Shown piece by piece: positions 26,383 to 34,880 of a DNA stretch of 64,000 bases; position 1 is the first letter of the stretch, and each line of letters opens with the position of its first letter. Made by a program: the position numbers and the translations under genes. This DNA is from an uncultured Oscillospiraceae bacterium (GTDB lineage: Bacteria; Bacillota; Clostridia; Oscillospirales; Acutalibacteraceae). Location: the NCBI GenBank assembly GCA_949283785.1, contig CASDTR010000012.1:1-64000 (forward strand). Reading direction: 5' to 3'. The notes below the pieces were generated by a model. The model was not told the origin of the DNA and made no database searches. It saw only the letters and a program-made list of their open reading frames with translations.

Positions 26383-27429
26383 GTGAAAGCAAAAATTTTT
26401 GCAGTGCTGGCGGCAGCCTTTTACGCCGTAAACATTCCACTTTCGAAATTACTGCTGGCAAAGACGGGGCCCACCATGCTGGCGGCCTTTCTGTACCTGG
26501 GCGCGGGTATCGGAATGGTCATATACATGGCTCTGAGAAAGACCTCGGGCGCAAAGGCTGAAAAAGAGCCTCTCGGCCGAAAAGACCTGCCCTATGTAAT
26601 CGCCATGGTGGCTCTCGATATCGCCGCCCCCATTCTCCTGATGCTGGGCGTTGAAAGGACCACCTCGGCCAACGCATCCCTTCTCAACAATTTTGAAATA
26701 GTCGCCACAAGCCTCATCGCCCTGATAATTTTCAGGGAGTTCATTTCAAAAAAGCTCTGGACCGCCATTTTTCTCGTGACCGCCGCAAGCATCATCCTCA
26801 GCCTAGACGGCTCGGGGGAGGCCTTCACGTTTAACTCGGGCTCTCTGATGATACTGGGCGCATGCATCTGCTGGGGCTTTGAAAACAACTGCACCAAAAT
26901 GATAAGCGGCAAGAGCTCAGAGGAAATAGTTGCCGTTAAAGGCTGCTTTTCGGGCCTCGGAAGCCTGATAATAGCCCTTATTATCGGTGAAGCCTTTCCC
27001 GCCCTTGTCACCGTCGCAGAAATCCTGATACTCGGCTTTGTCTCCTACGGACTGAGCATCAATTTCTACATCATGGCTCAGAAGGACCTTGGAGCCGCCA
27101 AAACGAGCGTATACTATTCCATAGTGCCGTTTTTGGGAGTACTGTTCAGCATGATACTAGTTGGAGAAAGGCCCTCACTGCAATTTTACATAGCCCTTTT
27201 AATCATGGTCGCGGCGACTGTTTTCATCGTAAAGGACACAACCGAGCTACAGCACACCCACGAGCATACCCACGTCCATACCCATGAGCACCGCCACGGA
27301 GATCTCGTCCACACTCATCCCCATGAACACACCCACAGCCATTTGCACACTCACGGCGCCGACCATGAAAGCCACACGCACAGCCATGATTTTAACGACA
27401 GCCACAACCATATCCACCCCGCTTTGTAA
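26383..27429 (+). CDS. EamA/DMT transporter with a His-rich C-terminal tail
   Basis: A 348-residue drug/metabolite transporter with ten predicted membrane segments and two EamA repeats (SKLLLAKTGPTMLAAFLYLGAG; VKGCFSGLGSLIIALIIGEA). After the last segment comes a tail of about 57 residues dominated by His (runs such as HTHEHTHVHTHEHRHG), ending HNHIHPAL. The tail would bind Zn, Ni or similar ions and suggests metal export or metal-gated transport. The start is GTG 26383 (after GAGGAGG), not the in-frame TTG at 26338. Confidence 0.85.
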   Translation: MKAKIFAVLAAAFYAVNIPLSKLLLAKTGPTMLAAFLYLGAGIGMVIYMALRKTSGAKAEKEPLGRKDLPYVIAMVALDIAAPILLMLGVERTTSANASLLNNFEIVATSLIALIIFREFISKKLWTAIFLVTAASIILSLDGSGEAFTFNSGSLMILGACICWGFENNCTKMISGKSSEEIVAVKGCFSGLGSLIIALIIGEAFPALVTVAEILILGFVSYGLSINFYIMAQKDLGAAKTSVYYSIVPFLGVLFSMILVGERPSLQFYIALLIMVAATVFIVKDTTELQHTHEHTHVHTHEHRHGDLVHTHPHEHTHSHLHTHGADHESHTHSHDFNDSHNHIHPAL

Positions 27430-27485
27430 AAGCGCATGTGCGGAAAATTAAGTTTGCGGGGCTTTGAAACAGACCGAAGGCTATG

Positions 27486-27751
27486 AAAAATCCCCCCTTC
27501 ACATGGGAGGATTTCAGCTTGTCGATAAAGTTGTTTTTATACTTAAACAATTTCAGAATTGCCGTTTTGCACGATAATGGGAAAACTCAATGCGGGCGCA
27601 GAAAACAGCGCAGTATCAAGGTTTCTTCATATACAATCCCTCTGTCAAAACTGCGTTTTGACATCTCCCTTTACACAAGGGAGACAAGGGGTGTGCTGAA
27701 TTTTAGTTTTTCGACAGTCTCAAATCCTCCATTCACAAGGGAGGATTTTTT
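27486..27751. repeat. MITE-like 266-bp element with inverted ends
   Basis: The left end begins AAAAATCCCCCCTTCACATG. The reverse complement of the right end begins AAAAATCCTCCCTTGTGAAT. Over 45 bp about three quarters of positions match, including GGAGGATTT and TGTCGA. A further hairpin TCTCCCTT-TACAC-AAGGGAGA lies inside (27664-27684). No credible gene is present. It fits a non-autonomous miniature element or dispersed intergenic repeat. Confidence 0.6.
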
Positions 27752-27855
27752 GCCGCTTTTACTGTTTATATTTTATGCATCCGTCGGGTGAGCTTCTTTA
27801 TATAACCGCGTCTGCCGTGTACAGCGTCGTTTTTAAACATAACCGCCCTGCTTTT

Positions 27856-28677
27856 TCAGCCTAAAAATTCCTTCAAATATTCTACGGCGATTTTATCCTG
27901 ATGCTTTAAAAAGCCGTGTCCCGCGCCCTCGATAAATTTAAGGACCGCTTTGCTATTGTATCCCTTTTCCTTTCCCGTTTCAAAATAGCTTTCATAAGCC
28001 ATCTGACTGTAACTGAAGTTCACTATTTTATCCTTTGTGCCGTGAACGATGAGCACGTCTCCCGAATAATCCTTTATTTCTTCAAAGGGGTCCATATGTA
28101 TCACGTCCTCAACGTAGCGCCTGCCCAAAACCATGGGACCGCACCTGAACCTTTCGGGAACGTTTTTTGGGTCAAATTTCGCAAGCATCATTTTGCCCGC
28201 TCTCGCGTCGTCGGGGATACACAGTGCCGGATAGAAAAGGATGAGATTTTTTACCTCTTCCCTGTGCTTTACCGCAGTGAGTGCAGAGACAAAGCCGCCC
28301 TGACTGCATCCCATAAGGAGAATATTTTCGGAATCGGTATATTCCTTCCCCTTCACATACTCTATAACGGCTTCAAGGTCCTCAACCTCGGTCAGCACCG
28401 ACATTTCGGCGGTGTCGCCGTCGCTCTTTCCCCTGATTACACTGCCGCCGCAAAAATCAAAGCAATAGGAAACATATCCCAGTTTAGCCAAAGCCTTGGC
28501 GTACTGACGCACCGTATCCTGAAAAGCCATAAATCCGTGGCAGACGATTGCAGCGGGAAGATTGTCGCCCTGAGGGCGATACTCGGTGCCCCTTACGGTC
28601 AAATCTCCCCTTTTGCAGGAAAACAGGGATTTTTCGATTTTTTTATCTGCTGAATTTCTGCCGAAAATATTTTTCAT
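27856..28677 (-). CDS. Alpha/beta hydrolase
   Basis: A 273-residue serine hydrolase. The oxyanion region AIVCHGFMA, nucleophile elbow GCSQGG, acid GTKDKI and GAGHGF histidine complete the catalytic triad. ATG 28677 follows GAGGTGG. It resembles the dienelactone-hydrolase/BAAT-like peptidase S9-type group; a precise substrate cannot be assigned. Cytoplasmic, without a signal peptide. Confidence 0.85.
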   Translation of the reverse strand: MKNIFGRNSADKKIEKSLFSCKRGDLTVRGTEYRPQGDNLPAAIVCHGFMAFQDTVRQYAKALAKLGYVSYCFDFCGGSVIRGKSDGDTAEMSVLTEVEDLEAVIEYVKGKEYTDSENILLMGCSQGGFVSALTAVKHREEVKNLILFYPALCIPDDARAGKMMLAKFDPKNVPERFRCGPMVLGRRYVEDVIHMDPFEEIKDYSGDVLIVHGTKDKIVNFSYSQMAYESYFETGKEKGYNSKAVLKFIEGAGHGFLKHQDKIAVEYLKEFLG

Positions 28678-28813
28678 TTTTACCACCTCGTCTACCTGAT
28701 AATATCACAGTGAGATAAAAACGGCAATAAATCAAAATCAGAAGCATCCCGCCTTGACCGCAAAAGCTGCTCGTGGCGCCTCGATTTTTCAGCGCAGGAA
28801 GCTTTCGCAGCCC

Positions 28814-29662
28814 TTACAGTATGATTTCCATGCCGTCAAAGGCAAATTTTACGCCGTCATATTCCTTTTCCAGCTCAAGATAATCGTCATAGGATTTTCC
28901 CCAGTCCTCTTCGATATGGGTGACGATCACCTTCCCGATACTCATTTTCTCGGCTATTTTAATAACGCCGTCCAATGTGTGAAGCTCTTTTACCAGCGGG
29001 TGAGAAGAGGTGATGACCTTCCCGTTTTTCAGTACGTCCCCCACAACGGTATTGCCTATGATCAGCACGTCGGCGTCCCTGATTATTTCATCCTCGGGGA
29101 AGGGAACGCAGTCACAGGGGGCGTATACAAGCTTTTTGCCGTTTTTCTCAAATACAAAAACCGAAACAGACTTATCCTTTTTAACAGGGACAAAAGAAAT
29201 TTTCACTCCGTTAATCAGCAGCGGCTCTTCCCTGACAAAACGGCGCACCAGTCCCATGTATTCATAATAGTCCATAAACGAGCCGTAAGAGCTTCGAATT
29301 TTATTTATGTCCTTCATTACCCCTGCCTGAGCATAGATATTCACGGGTGACTCGGGCTTTTTGCCGTCGTAAAAGTCGAGCCATTCAAGGCGCAGCTGCT
29401 CCGCTATCCTCATGCCCATGGTGTGGTCCGGGTCACAGTGGCTGTAAAGAATATTATCAACCCTTCTTATATCGGCATTATTCAGGGCATGGGAAATATC
29501 CTCGGGAGTATCAACAAGCATGGCGCAGTCCTCCAGATACAGGCTGCACCCGCAGCGCTTATAGGGATAACCCTTTTCCCTCGCTTCAGCACACACTCTG
29601 CACTGACACAGAGGCTTCGGAATGCATACGCATCCGCCTGAACCCGTAATTGTAAATTTCAT
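28814..29662 (-). CDS. MBL-fold metallohydrolase (PhnP-like)
   Basis: A 282-residue metallo-beta-lactamase-fold enzyme. The metal-binding SHCDPDHTMG replaces the canonical HxHxDH and is followed by the APCDCVPF and THIEEDWG segments. The N terminus has a Cys-rich insertion (CVCIPKPLCQCRVC...RCGC) like the PhnP phosphodiesterase group, which often holds a structural zinc. ATG 29662 has GGAGAGAG upstream. It lies 34 bp after the ART-like gene on the same strand, so the two may be cotranscribed. Confidence 0.82.
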   Translation of the reverse strand: MKFTITGSGGCVCIPKPLCQCRVCAEAREKGYPYKRCGCSLYLEDCAMLVDTPEDISHALNNADIRRVDNILYSHCDPDHTMGMRIAEQLRLEWLDFYDGKKPESPVNIYAQAGVMKDINKIRSSYGSFMDYYEYMGLVRRFVREEPLLINGVKISFVPVKKDKSVSVFVFEKNGKKLVYAPCDCVPFPEDEIIRDADVLIIGNTVVGDVLKNGKVITSSHPLVKELHTLDGVIKIAEKMSIGKVIVTHIEEDWGKSYDDYLELEKEYDGVKFAFDGMEIIL

Positions 29663-29696
29663 TTCATCTCTCTCCTTTTTAACATACAGGGAAAAT

Positions 29697-30506
29697 TTAA
29701 AAATCCGATGACACATGTCCGCCGAACAGGCTGTTAAAAGCATTGTTTGACTTCTCGGTAAATATTTTCGGCGATGAAATGCTGCCTGTCAAGCCCGCCT
29801 TCTTCCAGTCGGCATACCATATTAAATATGGTTCCAGCGGCAGCTCCTTTTCCACCTTCAAATGGATTCCGTCGCGAATCAGCAAGCCGTCCTCAGCTAT
29901 TTTTTTAATATCAAAATACAGCCTAACGCCTGTTTTATAGGGTTTATCCGGGTCCATAACGATTTCCCCGCTCTCCTTCGAGGAAACCACGATTTCACCT
30001 GATATCCCGCCCCCTGAAAACATAATAAAATCGCTGAAATCCTCAGGATCTCCGAGTTTAAGGCCAATGGGCTTGTCTTCCCATGCCGTTTTTTCTCTTT
30101 TCAATACATTCCAGCTTTTAAGGCGCCCGTCCCTTTCGATACTCAGCCAGTTTTCATATGAAGTACTGTGAACCAATACCTCGGGCTCGTTTTCCCTGAG
30201 AAAATTATCATTGTATTTATGACCGCCGTAATGCTTTTCGGCGCAGTCAAACTCCTCCTGTGACATGGATAAAATTATATTCTTATTTCTCTCTGCGTTA
30301 AATCCGATAAAATCGCAAAGGGACATTTTCCAGTCTGCTGAATTTCTGCTCGCTTTAACGGTGTACACAGCCCCTCCTGCGGAACCCACCATCATATTGT
30401 AATCTGCGCAATCCGTAAGGTAATAGACAAGCCATGAGTCATCAAAGACAAGTCCCGTCACGGGATTTATTGAGCTTTCGGTAAAATTATCAACTCTGTA
30501 TATCAT
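29697..30506 (-). CDS. Hypothetical protein with possible ADP-ribosyltransferase-like region
   Basis: A 269-residue soluble protein. The C-terminal half (EVLVHSTSYENWLSIERDG...RLYFDIKKIAEDGLLIRDGIHLKVEKE) is reminiscent of ART/KptA-fold proteins, which begin with an H-x-T strand and carry later beta strands with conserved Tyr and Glu. This is a shape-based guess. ATG 30506 follows GGAGGAG; a longer frame to 30641 is less likely. Its neighbour is a PhnP-like phosphodiesterase, compatible with nucleotide chemistry. Confidence 0.55.
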   Translation of the reverse strand: MIYRVDNFTESSINPVTGLVFDDSWLVYYLTDCADYNMMVGSAGGAVYTVKASRNSADWKMSLCDFIGFNAERNKNIILSMSQEEFDCAEKHYGGHKYNDNFLRENEPEVLVHSTSYENWLSIERDGRLKSWNVLKREKTAWEDKPIGLKLGDPEDFSDFIMFSGGGISGEIVVSSKESGEIVMDPDKPYKTGVRLYFDIKKIAEDGLLIRDGIHLKVEKELPLEPYLIWYADWKKAGLTGSISSPKIFTEKSNNAFNSLFGGHVSSDF

Positions 30507-30719
30507 CCTGAAACTCCTCCGCTGCAAATAAGAAGGCGAATCGTCGAAACGTGAAGCATAAACTGCGGTGCTGATTATACCAATTATACACCTATTTCCC
30601 CGCCCCTCTCGGTTATGATTTATAAAGCGATACTCATGCATTTGCTTACCCTTTTTATGTTCTCCCGGAACCCGAAAATCAAAAATCGGAACAAATGCAT
30701 ATGCGTACCTGTTCGATTT

Positions 30720-31220
30720 CTAATTCACGTTCATTGTAATCAGCAAAATATATGCTGTAAGCGGTATAATTCCCAAAAGCCAGTCAAAAATCGAAGCAAA
30801 CCTTCTTTTATCGTCATACACCCTGTACACGCCGAATACAACAAACCCTTTGCCGAAATGTATATAATTATCATAGATTAATGATATGTAATATGCGGGA
30901 ATTAAAGCTGCCCCCGCAAGAATTCCGGCAATCACAATCGGTATCTTTAAAAAAGGAATCCATGAAAACAGGATACCGACAGCAAAGATTCCGAATAAAA
31001 CAAGGCATATAATATTGATATAATAACGTATACCGAGATTCTTCTCCTTATGCAGCTGAGTATACAGCCAATAATTCGACGCGCCTTTTCTGTTCTTTCG
31101 AATAAAGGTCTTGCTCATTCCCCTGTACTCTCTGCAATATGAAAGGACGCTGCATCTGAAACCTATGTAAAAAAGCATATACCAAAAAAGAAAAACTGCA
31201 TTTATCAGCGCAAATGTCAT
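30720..31220 (-). CDS. Hypothetical integral membrane protein
   Basis: A 166-residue protein with about four hydrophobic segments (residues 2-22, 68-90, 94-114, 143-163) and a basic loop after the first. ATG 31220 follows GAGGTGGAG. An extended -10 TGCTATAAT lies upstream on the minus strand. No family recognised. Confidence 0.65.
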   Translation of the reverse strand: MTFALINAVFLFWYMLFYIGFRCSVLSYCREYRGMSKTFIRKNRKGASNYWLYTQLHKEKNLGIRYYINIICLVLFGIFAVGILFSWIPFLKIPIVIAGILAGAALIPAYYISLIYDNYIHFGKGFVVFGVYRVYDDKRRFASIFDWLLGIIPLTAYILLITMNVN

Positions 31221-31271
31221 AGCTCCACCTCTTTTATAACTGATTCTGCGAAAACTTTCTCGTATTTGATA

Positions 31272-31277
31272 ATTATA
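31272..31277 (-). promoter_or_regulatory. Extended -10 of the membrane-protein gene
   Basis: TGCTATAAT on the minus strand about 50 bp before ATG 31220; there is no good -35. Apart from this I see nothing definite between 31221 and 31553. Confidence 0.5.
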
Positions 31278-31553
31278 GCATTAAATACGTGAAACAGCCA
31301 TTATTTTAATAAAATATATCCCTTTCAGGATTAGGCGGGTTTTGCCGAACAAAAGCAGGGGCCTTTGCGCCTTTTTCCGCATTGACGGCCCTGCCGAAAA
31401 CTTCCTCGAAGAAATCTCCTCCCGAAACTCTCCCTTCCGCCGAGCTTACGACAGGGAGTTTTCCGTATATTGCCGACAGCTTCAAAAGCGTATATAATAA
31501 ATCTGATAATTTGGGCTTAACACATGAACATGTTCCCGTAAGGAGGTAATTTC

Positions 31554-31895
31554 ATGGGCGGCAAAGAGGAAATCGGCTGCTGCGGCGCGTACTGCAAAAC
31601 CTGCCGTGAATTTCTTAAAACCTGCAAGGGGTGCAAATCGGGATATTCCGACGGAACACGAAATTTGAGCAAGGCTAAATGCAAAATGAAAATTTGCCGC
31701 CTTAACAAATCCCACGCCACCTGCGCGGACTGCTCCGACTTTGAGACCTGCGAAATTATCGGCCGATTTATAAATCACAGCGGTTACAAGTATTCCAAGT
31801 ATAAACAGGCGCTGGAATTTATTCGTTCCGACGGTTACGATAAATTTTTATCCCTTGCGCAAAAGTGGAAAAATCCGTACGGACGGTATAACTGA
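31554..31895 (+). CDS. DUF3795 cysteine-rich protein
   Basis: A 113-residue protein with the DUF3795 pattern: GCCGAYCKTCREF, KTCKGCKSG, KCKMKICR and CADCSDFETCEI, followed by a helical segment. The paired cysteines suggest zinc or Fe-S binding. ATG 31554 has a perfect AAGGAGG site. Function unknown; common as single genes in anaerobes. Confidence 0.85.
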   Translation: MGGKEEIGCCGAYCKTCREFLKTCKGCKSGYSDGTRNLSKAKCKMKICRLNKSHATCADCSDFETCEIIGRFINHSGYKYSKYKQALEFIRSDGYDKFLSLAQKWKNPYGRYN

Positions 31896-32012
31896 CTCTC
31901 TCCCGCTCAAAGCAGCGCACCCAAACGCGATGCCGCACCGCCGCGAAAGAGATATTCTTTCAGTCCCGCAAAGATTTCGCTGCACTAAAAGATGCAGAGC
32001 CTATAAATTTTA

Positions 32013-32050
32013 AAATCCCTGCCTTTTGCAATGAACGGGCAGGGATTTAT
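32013..32050 (+). terminator. Terminator of DUF3795 gene
   Basis: AAATCCCTGCC...GGCAGGGATTT hairpin with a T-rich 3' flank, about 120 bp after the stop codon. Confidence 0.75.
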
Positions 32051-32089
32051 CTTTCGGCGGATTCAAGAAACACAAAGCGATATAAAAAA

Positions 32090-32140
32090 TTAAGAACCGC
32101 AACTATGATACCCGTTGTATCAAAATTGCGGTTCTTTTTT
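32090..32140 (+). terminator. Second terminator-like hairpin
   Basis: AAGAACCGCAA...TTGCGGTTCTT followed by six T, in the gene-free stretch before the tRNA. Confidence 0.8.
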
Positions 32141-32196
32141 AGAAGCGTTGACAAAATAGATACCCACTGTCAACGCGGGCACCCAGCTGAATAAAA

Positions 32197-32236
32197 AGAA
32201 AAAAGCCTCAAACGCGAATTGCGTGTTGAGGCTCTT
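32197..32236 (-). terminator. Terminator of tRNA-Ser
   Basis: On the minus strand AGCCTCAACACGC...GCGTTTGAGGCT followed by TTTTTTC, starting a few bases after the tRNA CCA end. Confidence 0.88.
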
Positions 32237-32238
32237 TT

Positions 32239-32331
32239 TGGCGGAGAGCAAGGGATTCGAACCCTCGAAGCCGTTTTAGCGACTTACACGATTTCCAATC
32301 GTGCTCCTTCGACCAGCTCGGACAACTCTCC
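32239..32331 (-). tRNA. tRNA-Ser (GGA anticodon)
   Basis: The minus strand folds as a 93-nt class II tRNA. The acceptor is GGAGAG/CTCTCC with encoded CCA. The anticodon stem is CACGA/TCGTG with loop TTGGAAA (anticodon GGA, reading UCC/UCU). There is a long variable arm and a T arm GAGGGTTCGAATCCCTT. It stands alone with its own terminator, just before the spore coat genes. Confidence 0.96.
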
Positions 32332-32552
32332 GTATGCTTTCAGTCAAGCGACGCTCTATATTATAATTTATTGTCCCGAAAAAATCAAGAGTATTTTTAA
32401 AGTTTTTGCATTTGCTCCGCAAAAATCCTGCAGCCCGTCTCCGACGCTTATTCCGCCCGCGCCCGACCTTATGTTTATTCGACTCACCAATCCCGCCCGC
32501 TTTCATATTATATAAAAGGGACTTGCCCAAAAGCATAAAAGGAGCTGAAATC

Positions 32553-32798
32553 ATGGAAAACTTTGACAATTACTTCAATCCCTATTTCGCGGGACTCAGG
32601 AGCTCCGACGGCGAAAGCGACTGCGAGGAAGCCTATACCCCCACCTCCGCGCTGCCGAAGAATCCCGTTCCCGCAATGGCATATATACCCTTCCAGCAGT
32701 TCACACAGCCCTACTCCTCATCGGAAGGCTTTAAAAAGGGAACGCTTTTCCCCTGCCTGGACAAACCGTTCCTCGGCGAAAGGGGCTGCGGCATATGA
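32553..32798 (+). CDS. cotJA: Spore coat-associated protein CotJA
   Basis: An 81-residue protein with the CotJA signature AYIPFQQFTQPYSSSEGFKKGTLFPCLDKPF (residues ~42-73, quoted in part). ATG 32553 follows AAAGGAGC; the long upstream extension is spurious and would cross into the tRNA flank. It is the first gene of cotJA-cotJB-cotJC, overlapping cotJB by four bases. In Bacillus the operon is transcribed in the mother cell under sigma-E. No unambiguous sigma-E promoter was identified by eye here. Confidence 0.88.
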   Translation: MENFDNYFNPYFAGLRSSDGESDCEEAYTPTSALPKNPVPAMAYIPFQQFTQPYSSSEGFKKGTLFPCLDKPFLGERGCGI

Positions 32799-33046
32799 CT
32801 GACAGAGAGGCCCTTTTAAAAAAGCTCAGCATCGCTCAGTTTGCGGCCTGGGAAATGCACGTCTTTCTCAACACGCACCCCGACTGCCCCGAAGCGGTGA
32901 GGAAGTTCAAGCAGTACACCAATGAGGCAAAGGTGCTCACTCAGGAATATGAGAGCAAATACGGCCCCCTTTCCTCAGAGCAGAGCGACGGCTCATCTTG
33001 GCTCAAGGGGCCGTGGCCCTGGGAGAATACGGGAGGTGAAAATTAA
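32795..33046 (+). CDS. cotJB: Spore coat protein CotJB
   Basis: An 83-residue CotJB: REALLKKLSIAQFAAWEMHVFLNTHP, PEAVRKFKQY and the C-terminal GPWPWE are typical. It overlaps cotJA (ATGA) and its stop overlaps the start of cotJC by one base, so the three are translationally coupled. CotJB is a small partner of the coat-associated CotJC catalase-like protein. Confidence 0.92.
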   Translation: MTDREALLKKLSIAQFAAWEMHVFLNTHPDCPEAVRKFKQYTNEAKVLTQEYESKYGPLSSEQSDGSSWLKGPWPWENTGGEN

Positions 33047-33225
33047 TGTGGAATTATGAGAAAAAACTCCAGTACCCCGTAAACATTAAAAACCCCAACC
33101 CAACCTACGCCAAAATCATAATGACCCAGTACGGCGGACCCGACGGAGAGCTGGGTGCGTCGCTGAGATACCTGAGCCAGCGCTTTTCCATGCCCTATGC
33201 CGAGCTGAAAGGGCTGCTGACGGAT
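33046..33225 (+). CDS. cotJC: CotJC manganese catalase, 5' part (interrupted gene)
   Basis: These 60 codons (MWNYEKKLQYPVNIK...GGPDGELGASLRYLSQRF...GLLTD) are the N-terminal third of CotJC, a spore-coat Mn-catalase-like protein. In the chromosome as given, the frame continues past the junction as IGTEYTQISFLY and stops at 33264, so only a 72-residue truncated product is possible. The break lies in IGTEELAHLEM, which holds metal-binding Glu and His. Joining position 33225 to 37093 restores the frame exactly. GGAGGTG precedes the ATG. Confidence 0.95.
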
Positions 33226-33233
33226 ATAGGTAC
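33225..33233. repeat. Left core direct repeat (attL)
   Basis: TATAGGTAC in the fifth codon group before the break, immediately followed by the inner arm at 33235-33252. The same nine bases occur at 37092-37100 in the same orientation. Confidence 0.9.
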
Positions 33234-33242
33234 AGAATACAC

Positions 33243-34877
33243 TCAAATATCCTTTTTGTACTGAGAGATTTCCTTTCGGCCTTTCAGGATAAGTGCCTCC
33301 CATTTCCCCGAAATATACTTTAAATATATATCCGCCCTGCCGCTGCCGAAAATCTCGATCCGCTCCGTAAGCTTTCCGTAAAACGCGTCGCTCCATATGC
33401 CGCCACGCAAAATTTCGGAGGCAAAGTTCTCTGCTTTCCGCAAAAAACTTTCCTCTTCCCTTCGGCCGAGATTTTCTCCTCTCTTCGCCGTTTCCGAAAG
33501 GCGCTTTTCGAGCTCTAACCTTTCTCTCTCGGCTTTGCCTATAATTTCGAGAAATTCCTCTTTCTCAATATACCCTTCCGACCACATTTCAACAAGCCTC
33601 TTTTTCCTTATCTTACATTTCCTTATTTTCTCCCGAAGGACGCCTTCTTCATCCTCGGAGCATTTTGTCACCGACTCGAGAGCTTTCAGAACCGCTTCCA
33701 TTTTGTCCTCCCTGCCTTCCAGCGTCTCCATCGCGGCTTTCATAACCATATCCCTTATGTCCTCCTCCTTCACGGAAAAGAGCCCGCACCCTTCCACGCA
33801 TCGGGAAAGGCTGTCTTTTCCCCCTCTCCTTGCGCCGCAAACCCAGCTGACACTTAGGCTCCCGTCCTTTTTCCGCCTCTGCCGCCTTATGAAAACCTTC
33901 CCCGTTTCCCCGCAGACGATCTTACCTGACAGTGCGTATCCGCTTTGCATACATCTTTCCCCGCCCGAAACCCTGCTGCGCCTTTCGAGCTCACGCTGCG
34001 CCTGCTCGAACCTCTCCCGCGAAATTATCCCACGATGATGATCCCTGATTATCACCTTTTCCCTCTCCCCTCGGTTTAGCTTTTTGCAGTGGGTGAGATA
34101 ATCGGGAGTATAGGTTTTCTGCTGAATAAGGTCTCCGCAGTATTTTTCGTTTCTGAGTATCCGAAGGATATTTGTGTAAGACCACTCCTTCATGTATTCC
34201 GAGGTTCCCGCGCCTTCCTTACTCAGCTCCTGCGCTATTCTGCGGGCTCCCTTGCCCTCGTCAAGAAATTTGTGAAATATCCTGCGCACCGTCTCGGCGC
34301 CTTCCTCGTTTATTATGAGCCTGCCGTCCCTTACATCATACCCCAGCATATCCCTGCCGAACACCACGCCTTTTTCCATTTGACGCCGCTGACCCCACTT
34401 TACCCTTTCGCTGGTCTTTCGGCTCTCCTCCTGAGCAATGGCTGCCATAAGGGCTATCCTCAGCTCCCCGTCATTATCCATGGTGTAAACTGAATCATTA
34501 AGAAAAAGCACCCCTACGCCGATTTTTCTTAGCTCCCTTGTATAGACGAGGCTGTCAACGATATTGCGGGCGAAACGGCTTATTTCCTTCGTGATTATCA
34601 GATCGAATTTCCCTTCCCTCGCGTCCTCTATCATCCTGCCGAAGGCTTCTCGGTTTTTTGTGTCCGTACCCGATATGCCGTCGTCGGCATATATCCCGCA
34701 GAAAGTCCAATTGGGATTTTCTCCTATGTACCGCTTGAAATATTTTTTCTGGCTCTCGAGGGAATTCGCCTGATCCTCCTTATCGGTGGAAACGCGGCAG
34801 TAGGCCGCCGCACGCATGGGCCTATCCTTTAACTGAGTCACTTTAATCCGCTCCCCTAATATGCCGTTTTCGTCCAT
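33243..34877 (-). CDS. Large serine recombinase of the cotJC element
   Basis: A 544-residue site-specific recombinase. The resolvase domain shows AAAYCRVSTDKEDQANS (catalytic Ser30, Arg28), DDGISGTDTKNR and TKEISRFARN. A recombinase domain (GRDMLGYDVRDG...YTNILRILRNEKYCGD), a zinc-ribbon-like part (VCGETG...WVCG...RCVEGCG) and a coiled coil (~residues 390-480) follow. The gene appears complete. It ends only 10 bp from the left core and starts 3 bp after the SHOCT-like gene. It is the expected enzyme for excising the element and restoring cotJC. Confidence 0.95.
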   Translation of the reverse strand: MDENGILGERIKVTQLKDRPMRAAAYCRVSTDKEDQANSLESQKKYFKRYIGENPNWTFCGIYADDGISGTDTKNREAFGRMIEDAREGKFDLIITKEISRFARNIVDSLVYTRELRKIGVGVLFLNDSVYTMDNDGELRIALMAAIAQEESRKTSERVKWGQRRQMEKGVVFGRDMLGYDVRDGRLIINEEGAETVRRIFHKFLDEGKGARRIAQELSKEGAGTSEYMKEWSYTNILRILRNEKYCGDLIQQKTYTPDYLTHCKKLNRGEREKVIIRDHHRGIISRERFEQAQRELERRSRVSGGERCMQSGYALSGKIVCGETGKVFIRRQRRKKDGSLSVSWVCGARRGGKDSLSRCVEGCGLFSVKEEDIRDMVMKAAMETLEGREDKMEAVLKALESVTKCSEDEEGVLREKIRKCKIRKKRLVEMWSEGYIEKEEFLEIIGKAERERLELEKRLSETAKRGENLGRREEESFLRKAENFASEILRGGIWSDAFYGKLTERIEIFGSGRADIYLKYISGKWEALILKGRKEISQYKKDI

Positions 34878-34880
34878 AAA

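Noticed and set aside
27483-27791. A 102-codon reading frame
   Set aside because: It runs through the inverted ends of a MITE-like element and has no ribosome site.
32219-32515. Reading frames over the tRNA
   Set aside because: They are shadows of tRNA-Ser and its flanks.
33046-33264. A 72-residue complete protein
   Set aside because: Residues 1-60 are CotJC; the last 12 are encoded by the element, so this is a truncated product.
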